Shown: in pieces, positions 11,893 to 27,400 of the stretch
How the letters are laid out: the number at the start of each line of letters is the position of its first letter
Position numbering within the stretch: position 1 is the first letter of the stretch
Made by a program: the position numbers and the translations under genes
The notes under the pieces: model-generated
Database searches by the model: none
Seen by the model: the letters and a program-made list of their open reading frames with translations, nothing else
Told to the model about the DNA's origin: nothing
Assembly (NCBI GenBank): GCA_963693285.1
Contig: OY848922.1
Location: forward strand, 5,630,923 to 5,694,922
Length of the DNA: 64,000 nt
Direction of reading: 5' to 3'
From: Xestospongia muta
Taxonomy: Eukaryota > Porifera > Demospongiae > Haplosclerida > Petrosiidae

Positions 11893-11991
11893 CTTATCAA
11901 CAACAGTAATGTCAGCACCATTAGTAATTAATATTTTGATGATCTCTGGATGATTATTGGTGGCTGCAATATGTAATGCAGTACGGCCATC
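11893..11991 (-). CDS. Ankyrin gene exon 10 (last one seen)
   Basis: 99 nt, reading DGRTALHIAATNNHPEII and ending ADITVVDK. Acceptor ATACAG, donor GTATGA. It ends with a normal donor and no stop, so at least one more exon must follow at lower coordinates. Confidence 0.88.
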
Positions 11992-14900
11992 CTGTATCAA
12001 TAAAACAAAGAAGCAGTACATATTCAATGAACACTATAAAGATAAATTTCAACTCAATGTATTAACACATAATACATTTATGATTTTAATAATTAAAATA
12101 ATTCACTTAAACATCTACTATGTTATAATGTTAAAATGGTACAATTATTATAAAGTTATGTTCATGTATATATATATACTAAATATACTCTAGACTAGTA
12201 TGCTACATTACTAAACTCTTAACAAACCAATCTATCTAAACACAGGTATAATTAATATAATTGTGCCAGAGAACCTCTGCAAGTTTTAAGAATATAATAA
12301 GTATATCAAATATAAGGTCACAGTTATGAAGGCTGTAGCTACACTAGTAACTGTTTATTGACAAGACTATAGTTCAAGCTAAATGCTTGAAGTAATCCTT
12401 TTATCAATGAATTAAAACAAGAACTAAGTGTTCCATATTCCACCCAATCTCCTATAATTATAAAAAATGGCTTAAGTTAAAATATCAAAATATCTGTAAA
12501 CATGGAACAGGTAATTTGATAAATGAGACTTGAGCATTTCATTTCTACAGATCATGTGAAACTATACATATACAGAGTTATAACATGATCAAACATTCTA
12601 TGGTTGATTTTCTACATTTAACATTCCAAGTACAAGAGTGAAGTGATTATGTCAGTCTTCAAATTAAACAAACAATAGCAAATAACATAAAAGAGTATTT
12701 TCACTGATCTGTAATAACATTTTAATATTATACTTAGTGTGATATTTATAACCTATGACTACTTGATGCAAAGATACAATGATCTTTCATACCTTATCAA
12801 CAACAGTAATATCAGCACCATTACTAGTTAACATTTTGATAATATCTGGATGATTATTACGAGCTGCCCAATGTAATATAGTCTGGCCATACTGTAACAA
12901 TAAAACAAAGAAGCAATACATACACAATGTACACTTTACAGATCAATTTCAACTCAATGTACTAGTAGTAAACAGTGCATTGATAATGTTCATAATATTT
13001 ATGTATATATCTACTATATAATTCTAATATTGTGTTAATTATGTATATGTTATGAACATAATTATCTGTTCCTGTCCCACAATAACATGATTTTGTGTAT
13101 ACTATATAAATGCCATATGCGGTGTGGTAGGAAATGTTCTCTATCTCTGCGACTCTATCTCAAGTCATTACATAATGGTTACGAGACTGGATCTTTCAGT
13201 AAGTCACTACTAAGGAGACGATACAAGATGGCTGTCCATGGGAGCATGGGAGAATTATGCCTCCAACATTATTGTAGGGCCAATGATGTCATTGATAACA
13301 AGACATTGGCAGTTTTATGTAGTGTTTGTGGTCTGTGATGCATAAACTAATCAATAATTTTCTAATGCCTAGAAGTCCATCTGATTATCTTTCAATTCAA
13401 TTGTAGACTTGGTGAAGGAGCATTATAGCCCAAAACCATGAGTGTTGTCCAGTGTTTTAAATTTGGTTTAAGGCTACAACAGCCAGGAGAGGCAGTGGCA
13501 ACCTTTATAGCTAAACTGAGACAACTAGACAAGTTTTGTGAATATGAGGATATGTTAGATGACATACTACGTGATTAGTGGGTGGTATTTGACAGCTGAG
13601 TATTCAACGATGACTGCTGGCTGAACCCACACTAACTAATTCTGAAACATGCTCTTGAACTGGTACTTGCAATGTAGTGGGCAGAGAATGATACAAGAGA
13701 TATTCAGTGCTAAAAGCCTACTTGTTACCATTATGGAGGAAACCACTTAGCACAAAGTTGCAGATATAAAGACTCAAGACTTCATTAAATTTTGCCAAAT
13801 GTATAATAATTCATAAATAAATGTTTGGTATGTTATTTTTTAATATAATGTTATTTATCAAACAAAATAGCATAACATTAGTAATTGTGTTATGTTCAGA
13901 CATTTTTTTTAAATGAATAGTAGTATATAAATGAAATGAATGTCATGATATAGCATCATCAGTACAGTTGAATTTAAAGGTTTCAATGAATGTATATCAA
14001 GGAGTATAGAATACAGTTGTTAATATACTGTTAACAGGAAGAGCAGTTTACAAAGCAACACATTTTAGTGAATTTTTACATGCAGACAGGTATTATATAA
14101 AACACAATGTATCCTGGTCTCACACAAACTCCTGCCGTTCACTAAATGCTTGTTACTATTCACAAATTTCTGTCTAAGCTAGTCATTTTAATTGTTTTCT
14201 TTTTATTGTACTCAGTGCCAGCCTTAAATAATTTTGACAGTGGAAATGACCTCTTATTAAATTTATGCTAAGTGTTAAATGTAAGAGTGAGTTGTAGTTA
14301 TAATTTGGAAAAAATTCAGAAGGCTCTATTCTACCTTATATTTGTTTTGTTAAGCCATTTACTCAAGCTTTATGTGGTGTTCTGATATTATATCTTCATC
14401 CTCTGTTTAAATATTAGCTGTTTATACTAAATCCTATTATTCCTATTAGCTGATAGTCAATCCACCAATACACTTTACGAGTTACTGCATTTATGGATAA
14501 ATGCAACTAAACCATTTCCAATTAACAGGTACAGCTAAAGCGATCATAACATATATATATCATGAGAGGTAGACCATCTAGATAGCAAACTAATGACTTA
14601 GCAGTATCATTTATATCATTATAGATAGAGCTGTGCTTTGAGATGGAAAATTTGTACTGTGCACACAAAGTGTTATAAATGTTAAAGAAGTCCAGCGTAC
14701 TAGTCATAATGAAAAAGGTTATCCTAGCATACAAGAGTTGTGGATGGACAATCACCTTATGACAGGTCAATATGTCTGCTTGGCTCAGTTTAATTGTAAT
14801 GAAACAGCTTGTTCTTCCCAGGAATTATAGTAACTTTCAAGAACAACTTGCATAAATTTGTTTCTTTCCTACTCTGCTAAAACTATGTAAGTATTGACAA

Positions 14901-17900
14901 GAGTATAGTTCAAGCTAAATGCTTGAAGTAATCTTTTTATCAATAAATTAAAACAAAACTAAGCGTACCATATTTCACCCAATTTCCTATACAGTAAAAT
15001 AGAACTACCCTTAACAGATGATTTGCAGCTTTCTTTTCATTCACTCAGTAATGTCAATAAATACATATGCTTTTATTTCACATGGAATACTTCTCAATAT
15101 AGCTATAGGTATTGAATATTTAGTCCCAACAATTTTTACAATATATTGTGTAATTACCATTATTGTCCCATTCCACAGCTACCTAAGCCTGTAAACTTAA
15201 CAAGTACCAACTGACAGGTATGTACACCATTATAGGAGTAGGAAGGGGGGCAGGAGGGGTCGAACCCTTGCCCCCCATTCAAAATCAAGGGGGCTACGCT
15301 CCCCCTGGTTTGTACTCAAGACTTTGTACATAATAACTACTTGACTGAAGTGGTTTTGAAACTGATATTATTAGGTTATTAAAAATTATACCAACTGATT
15401 TTGTGGCAACAAATTTGTCTGTTTCTGCTCTCTATTGTCCAGATTCTTTACTAATCTCAACCTTCAACCAATAAATAACTCTATCATATTAAGATGTTAC
15501 CACTAGCTCTATTATAGAATTCTTTTCCCTTGCTGAGCTTGGACATGTAATTTCCAATACTGAAATCTCTATTTAATCAAATCGTTTGGTGTTATATGTT
15601 AGCAAAACTTTCATTCTTTCAATGACTGGATCTTTCATCCAGTGTGCTTATATAATAAATACTCTACTCATTCTACTAACTTATAAAATATTCTTTTTAA
15701 TATTCCCTATTATATCTATTATATCATACTTCAAATGATTACTACAACTAGTGTCTACAAAAAAGTATTGAATTATTTATGCACCAACATTGTCTCTTTC
15801 CATTTCTTATCATCTTCAAACACTCCTGAGGCCATATTTTATATGGAGTTAATAAAGACTGTACAACATACAATAGTTGCCTCCTCTTTTGCCTTATTTT
15901 ATACAAATTCAGCTCTAAGATCAAAAAAGGTATAAGTATTTGTTCATGTTTATACTAAAGTCAATCAAGTTATATACTCGACTTATACCAACCAATGACA
16001 TGGCTCTAATCATAAAAGATCAGAGTGGCTTAAGCTGCAGTCATGATAAAATGAGACATAGCCAAAAACCTTCTATCTATAGTTAATGACTGAGACAATG
16101 TTAGCAATAAACTAAGCAATGGCTAATAATCAATTTTTTTTGTAGAAAAGGAATGTTAATAACAGAATATATAGTTCCGGTATAATTACAAAAGTTTGTT
16201 CAAAGTGGTCATGATCAGAATAATTATATTCATTGGTTGATATTTTAAGATATTAACCTAAGTCTCAAATAATGAAAACAATTACTATTAAATTTATATT
16301 ACTAACAATGAAATATTTGATGGAAAAGGAATGTTGGTAGCTTATTGCTGGTGACAAATAATACTCGAGTATTTTGTTTGTACAGATCATGCAAAACTAT
16401 ATATATACAGTGTCATAACATGATAAACTTATTCTTAGGTAATTTGGTACATTGAACACACCAGGTACATGAGTGAAGTGATTATGTCAGTCTTCACATT
16501 TAACAAACAATAACAAATAGCACAAAAGAGTATTTTCACTGATCAATAATAACATTTAAATATCATGCTTAGGATATTATTCATAAAATATGACTACTTG
16601 ATGTAATCACACTGTGATCTTTCATACCTTATCAACTACAGTAATGTCAACACCATTAATAATTAATAATTTGATGATCTCTGGATGATTATTGGTGGCT
16701 GCAATATGTAATGCAGTCCAGCCATCCTGTAGCAAATAAAACAACGAAGCAGTACATATTCAATAAACACTATAAAGATAAATTTTCAACTATAATTGTG
16801 CCAGAGAAGATATTTAATTGTGCCAGAGAACCTCTGCAACTTTTAGGAATATAACAAGTATATCAAATATAAGGTCACAATTATAAAAAGCTGTAACTAC
16901 ACTAGTAACTGTTTATTGACAGACTATAGTTCAAGCTAAATGCTTGAAGTAATCCTTTTATCAATGAATTAAAACAAAAACTAAGTGTTCCATATTCCAC
17001 ACAATCTTCTATAATTATAAAAAATGGCTAAGTTAAGCTAAATTGATTAGAGAGTGTGAAAATTATGTAATTAAGTGTATGTTTCAGATAGGGCAGTTAT
17101 TATTGTAGAAATGCAAAACAATAAGTTTTCATTTGTATTTGTCGTTATTGATGTCACACAATTAACAGTCTAGTCTATTTTTTACAAAAGATAACAGAGA
17201 CTCATTTTCAGTGATTTATTCAAACTTGATTATGTGTATATTATATATATATTGTTAAAATGCTAGCAGTAAAAAAGTGAAAACCATTATTTGGATTTTT
17301 ACAGAAGAAAGTTCAGTAAATAATATACATAAAATTATCATAATTTCTTGAACTTTGGATAAACGTATCAAAGAGAGTTTTTATAAGTTTTATGTGCCAA
17401 ATTTAGTAGTATTGATCTAATGAATTAACATTGCTATTTGTGATATCTCTTTTCATTTAATGACAAACTGTATACCTGCAACTGCTAATAATGTAATTGT
17501 GTTGTTATCTCTGTTTAATAAATAATCCAAGTACACTATGTTATCTCACTTTATTAATTACAGTCATATCTGCTCCTTGTTCTAATAAGAACTCAGCCAC
17601 TTTGAGATGTCCCTTCATACATGCTAACATCAATGGAGTATTACCATCCTAAGGAATTATAAATATGATATAAAATGGTCTTTTTAAGAAAATCATTATG
17701 TGCAATATAACAATTGCCTTTAGTCACAACAGGATAGGAAAATGCTTTAATTTAGCATAATATTATGAACTTAACCCAATCACAATTCAATCATTATTAA
17801 AAGTATTGTTTTAGCTTCACCAATCAAAATGGCATTCATCTATAAATAATATGGTATTGCTATGTCCCAAAGATTATTTCTTTTCGAGCATATCATTTCA

Positions 17901-20900
17901 TAACACACAGAGATGAAAATATTTTAATGTAGCACAGCAATATAGATAAGAAATAGCTAGGTTTATACTAACAAAATTAAACTTTAATCAACATTAAGAG
18001 TATTGGAGATGCCAAGGAATTTAATTGAATAATTATACTGCATGGCTATCAAAATTTAATAGTGTAGCATCAGTAGTGTTAAAGTTGCTGTAACAGCTAT
18101 TTAATTGATAAGGACCGTCTTTGATACAATCTTAGAAACGTATAATAGGTCCTATCACATGTAATCTAGAATAACTTGTTACATAATCAAATAGCTGCAA
18201 TGGATGATGCTGAATTGCAAAATAATACTTAAAGATTTTCTTTTGCAGGTCATGTGAAACTAGACATTTACAATGTTAAAATATGAGCAAAGAACTCTTA
18301 GCTTAATGTGGTACACTTTACATTCCAGGTAGTAAACTGAAGTCATTATGTCTGATTGCACATTTAAGATAATGACATAGCAATTACTTCTCACTAGGTC
18401 TTTTAAAAGAAAAAATAACATGAAATTGCAAGACAATTGTAAGACACTTCTATTATACAATTTACATTATGATAACTAATTAAGAAAGAAGCTGCCAAAG
18501 TTTATTGGTTATACGAAAAGACATTTTACTAAATGTATAATAATTCATAAATAAAAGTTTAGTTTGCTATGTTACTTTTAAATGTAATGTTAACTAACAA
18601 ATATAATAACAGACATCATAACACTACAACTTGTGTTATGGTAAGACATAAACTTTCTTAAGTGCATGATAGTTTCTATATGAAATGAATATCATGATAT
18701 AGTATCAACAGTGTGATTGACCTTAAAGTATCAATGAATGAGTGTAAAGGAGTATATATAGAATATAGTTGTTGAATTACTGTCAACAGAAAAAGTAGTT
18801 TACAAAGCAGCACATTTCAGTGAATTCATACATACAAACAAGTATTATGTAAAACACTATATTCTAGTCACACCCCAACTTCTCCTCTTCACTACATGTT
18901 ACTACTAACAAATATCTCTCTCTAACTCTCGCTATAATCTTACCCCTTTTATTCTACTCAGTGCCAGCTTTAAGGAACTTTGACCATAGAGATGACCTCT
19001 TAGTAAATTTTCAAAGTTACAATTAAGACTATATTTATACTAACATTCAGATAAAAAAGAGCATTGATCTAGTAGATGATTTAATCCAAATTTGGACCTT
19101 CAAGACAAAATATGGCAGTCTGGTTTCGTCCAAGGAAAAAAATTTACAGACAGAAAATGTACTAGTAGACAGGTTGTGCTGCAATATTGATCCAAAAATT
19201 GATTATTGGTGCTGGATTCAATCCCATCTTGTTAAATTCCAACCAATTGTGGAGAAATATCATGTGCTAAAGTTTACATGTGAATTAATGACAATGGGTG
19301 TAAAGTAAAGTTCTAAAATAATTTATAACTGAACTAATAATATACTCAAGTATGTGGTAGCACTTTTGTCAATTTAATGTGAGTCAATTCTGTCTTTAGC
19401 TTATTTAATTTAAGTCCAAACAAGTGGTTGGAGTATAAGAAAAATGTTAGACTACAAAACCTTCATGTTTACAAGCAAGTGTTCGAGATAAGACTATGGC
19501 TTTAATTGCAGCCAAATATTTGTTTGGGAATCATCAATATTGTTAGGAGTATGTAATCCTTAATAGCCTATTAAATAATATAATGTTAAAATCATAGCAA
19601 ATCACTAGAAAACAGACAGAGAGTTTTGACAAAGTACAAACGAATGAAATGGTCTAACTGTAATAATTTAGTATTATTTCCTATTGTTGTATGGCTTTAA
19701 ATAATTGTGTGCACTTCCTATTCTCTCACTTGTAATCATTGTTTTCTAGTTGATATAAGAGTTGAGTTATTTCTAAAGCTTCGTAAACATACTATATCAT
19801 ATTGGTGGCGAGGCTATTTATTAGAAGCAATGATAACAAGGTTGCTAATATGATTTGACGAGTTTGATCCCAAACTGGAGAGCTGGAACAGTACACAGAG
19901 AGATTGTGACATTTCCTGGATGGTAATGGTATTGAAGATGCTGCAAGAAAACAGTCTACATATTTATCAGTTGTAGGACCAGTCACTTACAAGCTATTCA
20001 CAAACCATATTGCACAGAAAAGCAAAGTAAGAAAGGCTGCAACAAGTTACAAAAAATTCTCAAGGATCACTACGACTTTAGTATTCTAAGATTTTTTGAA
20101 GATATGAATGAGTTTTGGACATCAACACAGAAACCATGAGAGACAAAAACACAGTTTATAGCTGAATATAGAGCACTTGCTCAACATTGCTCATCATTGT
20201 AACTTTAGAGCATCCATGATCAGGAATAAGAAAATGTACTGGATTGACAATGTACATTTGGAATGAAGACTACCCTCCAGAGGAAGCAATCACATTTAAG
20301 AATATTATGAAATTCACAATAAGTTAGGCTCTCACAATTTCAGAGTCACCTTCATTTTTAGTCTAAAACATTTTTAGTCATTTTTAGTCTAGGTGTGAGC
20401 TGTAGTGAAAAAACTTTCTTGTTTGGTTATAATGTACCATACTCATAACGTTTTTTGTGACGAAAAAACAGATAACTTTTCGCCTGTCTTTCCACAACAT
20501 TAGAATAACTTACACAAAATTGTCCTGATCTCTTTCGGCCGCCTCCTACAGGACAAACGAGCGAAAGAACGAACTTCTTTACCCTGCTATCATAAAGTAC
20601 AATCCCTTACTTGTTTATTCTGATACTTTTGATAATTTATTATCTTTACTGTGCGAAGTAACAAAGTTTATAAAAAATATTTTCGGGCACATGCGTAGGC
20701 GGACAACAATTATGTCAATTCGTACGAGCGGCAAAACTCTTCTCACGATCAAGCAAACAGAGAAAACTATGGCTACTAAGATTGGTTGATGACTGAACTA
20801 CAACAGTATAGCCAAACTATTTCTTTCAGCAAGGAGTTCACTTCTCCAAAGAGCAAAGATCAAAGTGGGTGTGGACATGAGTATTCGGACACACCTTCAT

Positions 20901-23900
20901 CAGTGCAGCGTGCTCTCAATGTGGCTCAAATTGTTTGCTCTCACTCTCGCCTTTGCTCTCAAATTGGTCATTGCTCTTATTATTGCACTCATTCTCACTT
21001 TTAACTTTGCTCTCAACGTCATTGTGGCCTTTGCTCTCAACTTGTTCACTCTCATTGTGGCCTTTGCTCTCAATGTGTTCACTCTCATTGGGGCCTTTGC
21101 TCTCAATGTGTGTCAATGAATTTGTGTCAAGGTGTATAGAATATAGTTGACAACAGAAAAAGCAGTTTACAAAACAGCATATTTCAGTGAATTCATTAGT
21201 ATGTAAAACACAATATATCCTAGTCACACCACAACTCCTCCTCTTCACTACACGTTACTACTCACAAATATCTCTTTCTAACTCTCGCTTCAATTTTACA
21301 CTTTTATTCTAATCAGTGCCAGCTTTAAGGAACTTGACAGTAGAGATAACCTCTCAGTAAACTTTATAAGTTACAATTGAGACTATATTTGGTACTAACA
21401 TTCAGAAAAAAAGAGCGTTGATTTTAGAATAGCTATCAAATACAAAAATGATAGCATAATTGCATTGGAAAGATTACAAATTGCTACCAAGTGATGAAAT
21501 TATTATGAACCAGTACTGTTAATGATTGTAAGCACAGCAATGACTTCTGTTAAACTTGTGTTATGGTCAGCCATAACATTTTCTTAGGTCAGTGGTAGTT
21601 CTAAGTGAAATGAATATCAAGATATAGCATCAAGAGTAATCACACTTGTCATTAATGGTTCCTACAAGAGTTCTTTGACTATAGAATAAATATTCTGATT
21701 ATTTTTCCATCAGACTAGCAATATTATTATATAAAGTATTCACAATATATTCCACCTCTTGATTACTTCTGAAATTTATTTTTTTGATCATTATGTTATT
21801 TAAAAAATTCCCAAAACGTTTATGGATACAACTTTGTCTCTTTCTGCTCTCTATTGTCCATACTTTTTACTAATCTCAACCTTCAAATAATAATAACTCT
21901 ATCACATTTATATATGTCTTCACTAGCTCTATTATAGAATGATATTCCCCTGCTGAGCTTGAACCTGTCATTTTTTATATTGAAATCTTTACTTAACAAA
22001 GTGTTTTCGTGTGACATGTTACCAAACTTTCATTCTTTAAATCCCTGCAACTTTCATATGGTGTGCTTATGTAATAAATATTCTAATCATTCTAGTAAGT
22101 TATAAAAGGTTCTGTTTAATGATATCTATTATATCTATTATGCCTTACGTCAAATGATGACTGAAACTAATGAAATTAAATGTCTACAAATTTTGTTGAG
22201 TTGTTTAAGCAACAACATTGTCTCTTTCTAATTCTTTTTCCCCTAGACTTATGCAAACACTCTTGAAGCCATAATTTTACATGGATTTAATAAAGACTGT
22301 ACAACATATAATAGCTGCTTCCTTCTTTTGCTTTATTTTATAGAAAACTCAGTTCTAAGACTACCATTTCTTTCTTGTTTGATAAAGTTATGAAAGTGTT
22401 CGTTAATTCTAATACTAAAATCAATCATGTTTCACTTCTTATACCAACCAATGGCATAGCTATGATCATTAAGGATTACTGTGTCTTAGCTGCAGTCATG
22501 ATATAAAGAAAGCTGACCAAAAAACCTTCTATCCATACTTAATGACTGAAACAATGTTAGCAAGAAACTAAACTATGACTAACAACATTGTTGTACAGTC
22601 ATGCTCAAATACAGTTACTGTAATATACTCTAGATGATATGTCATGATATACTTCATTACTATTCAATAATGGAAGACGCCATAATAAGTAGAGCATATA
22701 ACAAACCAGTCTGTTCAAATGCAGCAAGTAACTAAGGATATTATGTATGCACAAAGTAATGAGTGTAATTAATGTAATAATGTTACAAACTTAAAACACA
22801 TGTATAACCTGATAGCACAAGTGTATTATGGTCATTGAAAAGGAATAGATACAGTATTAAAGATCATTAATAACAATCACATCAAAATAAACAGATATAA
22901 TTGCACATTTATAATAATATTTGATGGATAATATAACCATAAATGTAACTCACTTTATTAATTATAAATGCATTTGCTCCTTTTTTTAATAAACGATCAG
23001 CCACTTTCAGGGATCCCCACTGACATGCTAACATCAATGGAGTATACCCATCCTAAAGAATCATACATTTCATAAATAGACTATATAAGCAAAAATATTA
23101 TATACAAATACAACTACATACATTTCTCTTTAACTATAACCAGAGATGAAATATTAGCACAGCATTATAGATCTCTTTATGAGACATTCGCTAAGATACT
23201 TCTATTATACAAATTTATATTATAATAACTAATAATTATTTTAAAAAATTCTAAAGTTTATTGGTTGTACAAGAAATATATATATTGCTAAATATATAAT
23301 AATTCATATATTAAGGTTTGCTATGTTACTTTTTAATATAATGTTTGTAACAAACAAAATACATGCTTGTTACTATCTACAAAACTCTGTCTAAGTATAT
23401 CGCTAAATTTGTTTTCTTTTTATTCTATTCGGGGCCAGGATTAAATAATTTGGACATATCGTTTCAATTCAGGGTCAGCATTAAATAATTTTCACAGTAG
23501 AGATGACCTCCCATTAATAATTTAATAATTTATGATATTCTTATGAAAATAAGTTATAAGACTTCATTATTAACTAAATACATATTTCAAAAAGTTTGTG
23601 TAATATTTTAAATGTCTTAATATTAATGTTTTTAAGTGTATGATTAAATTAAATTTGTTAAAACATGTGTTGTAAACAACATAATAATTATCATAATTTT
23701 AGAACTTTGCATTAGACACATCAAAGAATGTTTTCATATGATTTATATGCCATATTATGGTAGTATTGATCTAGTTAATTAACATTGCTATTTGTGATAT
23801 CTCTTTTCATTTAATGACAAACTGTATACTTGCAACTGCTAATTATGTACTGTTGTTGTTCTAGGCTATGCATTGATATATCTTTGTTTCATTATTAATA

Positions 23901-24404
23901 CAAGTATACTATGTATTCTCACTTTATTAATTACTGTCATATCTGCTCCTTGCTCTAATAAGAGCTCTGCCACATTGAAGTGTCCATTCATACATGCTAA
24001 TATCAATGGAGTATTTCCATCCTAAAGAATCATAGTTATGATGTAAAATTGACTTATTTTAAGAGAAGCATTGCATGTAAAAGGTTGTGCATCAATAATA
24101 TTGATGATAAATTTAATTCCATCTTTCAGTTTTTAATGTAGTAAAATGTAATTTTTAATGTAAGTAACTAAATGAGAGCTTGCTGAATTTTATTGCTTAT
24201 AGAACAAAATACTTTATTTGATTGAATGTAGAATTATTCATAAGTATATGTTTTCTATAACACTTTTTATGGTCAGATAAAACAACTTTATAAATTAATT
24301 CAAAGTGTTCATGATCAGGATCTTATTAATTTAAAGTTCATTTTTGATCTCAAAAGTCACACACAACGTCACAACAAAATAAAATAATACAAAATGTACA
24401 TGAT

Positions 24405-24453
<49 letters not shown>

Positions 24454-27400
24454 TATCGATCGATCGATATATAAAGGTATATATATATTATATATATACA
24501 TATACCTTTACATATATATAAATGTGACTAGAAAGGTGTCATTTCAAATGAGAAAATCAGTCAAGCCAATGGTTTGTCCAAATAGTTGGTAGTCAATATT
24601 GTTGCATAAATTTTTGTATTAGAAAGTACTATTACTGTACTTCCTAGACACCAAATTTTATGTTTTAACTAAATATAGTTGCACTTTTAACTAAAAATAT
24701 GGATTTGTTCTTTAATTTGTAAGCATGTAACAGTTAATGTGAATAAAATGCTTGAGTCTTTTGTTTATGCATAAAACAAACAAGCACACATAAACAATGG
24801 ACTTTTTATAATGGTAAAGTATTATGAATCCTTCAAATACTGTTTATTAAAACATTCAGCTCTCTTTTATACTTTCTGCATTCATTATTATAATTATTTC
24901 ATACATATATATATGCATCAGTCATGTGTTGTTATCAAGATTATACAAATATTATTCAGTTATGTTCCTATATATTTACTATATAATGTGCTGTAGACTT
25001 AATATATGACATTTACTAAACTTTTGAAAAAAACAATATGTATAACATAGTTAATTATTAATACAAATGTGTTATCGAACCTCTGCTAGTTTTAGGATTA
25101 GAAAGTGTACATCAGATATAAAGAAGATGGATTGTCAATACTATAGTTACATTATTGAGCCATTATAGACAAGACTGAAGTAGCTAATGCAGTAATCATT
25201 CCAAAAACATATTAAAAACCAAGCCTTTATGTTCAACGAGAGCTCCTATGAATAACAACATAAATTTGGCTTAAGATCAATTGATTATGAATTGAGGAAA
25301 TTATATATAATGTTTCATCTAGTGTGTTTATGTAATAAATGTTCCTCTTTTCACCAACTTCAATAAAGACTTAGTTTAATCTTATCTATTCTATACTTGA
25401 TCTACATATATGACATCATCATGTAATACAGTTTCTTTTAACTCATATTCTATTCTCCAATTTCAAAGCAATAATATAGTAATGTTTATAAAAGGTGTGG
25501 CATTTTGTTTGAATGTATTTGTTTTGGTCAGTTCTCATCAGCAAATGTGTACTTTATCTATTTGTTGTTAATGTACTTGTAATTGTAGATAAGACCATGA
25601 CAAAATGAAACATTTTATCTAATTATTACTGTACTAAGGTCAAGGTACTGAATGAGTTTATAAAATTCTGTATTACATTTTATTGTACATGTTTACTAAA
25701 TGATGTAAATGAGAAACCAATTCTATCAGTGTATGCTGGAAAGATATACAAGAAATTTTTGTTGCTACACAAGCTATAACAGTCTGTCAAATTAGAATAC
25801 ATGTCACTTGATTTTTTATATTTCAATTATACATTGTATTAATTTATAAAACAGTGTATTGGCTTAGAACAAATTGTAAAAAATATTACCATAGCAATGT
25901 AAATAGTCAGATATGGCACTATATTATATCATTTCTTGTTAATTGTATTCTTAGTGATGTAGGATAAAAGGAGGATGTGACAATTATTATAATTGAACAT
26001 TAGTACAAGGATTAATTGAAGAGATAGGAATATTTTTTGTGATTGCATGCATGTGTATAAAGTCTAGACTACATGGAGAGTATTAGGAAAACATTTCTCT
26101 ATGTATACATAGATTCAGCTGAGCCCATTATCAATTATCTGAACTGGTGTTTTGGGTCTACACGAGGATCACCCTGTAGTGATGTGGTCTTGTGCACAAT
26201 CATCCTATAGCTACGTGGTCTATTGCACAATTGTCATATAGCCTTCTGGTCTATTGCAAACTTCCCCTATACAGCTATATGGTTGTAGTGACTGCTTATA
26301 AATATTATTATTATTGTTTCTTATGTGGAACCCACAAGAGATTGTATTAAATTGTGTATGTAGACTGAAAAATGTTCTTCTTTAGTATATTCCTGAAGTA
26401 ATCCAATGGATGCCATCTCACCCTTGTGTACTGGAAAACTATTTCATTGCCAACATCATCCATGGTGTGGAGAAGAAAATATCTATCTTCTTAAACATTT
26501 GTGGACATAATGCTTATTGTTTGGGTTGTGATCTTTTTCCGAGAGCCCCTGAAGAAGTTTCATTATCAGAGATTTTACAAGTTCTTCTGGATTATTTATA
26601 TATGCCTGAAAAGTCAGTCATCATTAAATGTTTTAGGTTCAACCAACGGAAGCAGTGTGATGAAGAGTCTGTCATGGTGTATATTGCTGAACTACAGAAA
26701 TTATTAATCAATTGTACATTTGGGAATACTCTAAATGATATGTTAAGGGACAGACTTGTATGTGGATTATCTGGACTAAAAATTCAAAAGTTTCTACTTG
26801 ATTACAAGAAGCTCACATTTGCTCAAGCCTGTGACATAGAAATTTCAATGGAACTACCGAAGAGAACGCAAAACTCATTATAGGCAAATCTAACACGTTA
26901 AAACTTATAGATACTAGCCTACAAGTCTCCTGTTACAGATGCAGATGAAAACATCTTGTGTCCTGATGTCAATGCTCAAACACAAGCTGTTATAATTGCA
27001 AAAAGCAAGAACTTTTGGCTTGTGTTTGCAAAAACAACTCTTAGACAAACAGCAAATTTTATGGAAGATGAAGAACGAATTTATGAGAATGCTGTTGGCA
27101 GTGATATATACAATTTATTTTCTATCTCTCAGTCTTCTGTAAGACCATTTATTGTGTCAGTGTTGATCAGCAACAAGAAGCTGAGAATGGAGGCTGATAC
27201 TGGAGATGCGATGTCTGTGATGGGGCAGAAGAAGTTTAATCAACTTAGTTATGGTAATGATCGGCCTATCTTTAAAAGAACCAATGTAAGAATTCATACC
27301 TATACAGGATAGGAGATATAACATTGTGGGGAAGCTGTAGTTGAAGATAGTTATAACTATAATTTGAAACCTTTACCAATTATTTACTGCCTGGTAATGG

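Noticed and set aside
15237..15310. Possible tRNA (GGGTCGAACCC resembles a T arm)
   Set aside because: The GGGGG and CCCCC runs form a simple hairpin, and no acceptor stem, D arm or anticodon loop can be drawn around it.
20865..21248. Overlapping open frames with repeated ALNVFTLI or ESKGHNES
   Set aside because: All are products of the CTTTGCTCTCAA minisatellite on both strands, with no coding signal outside the repeat.
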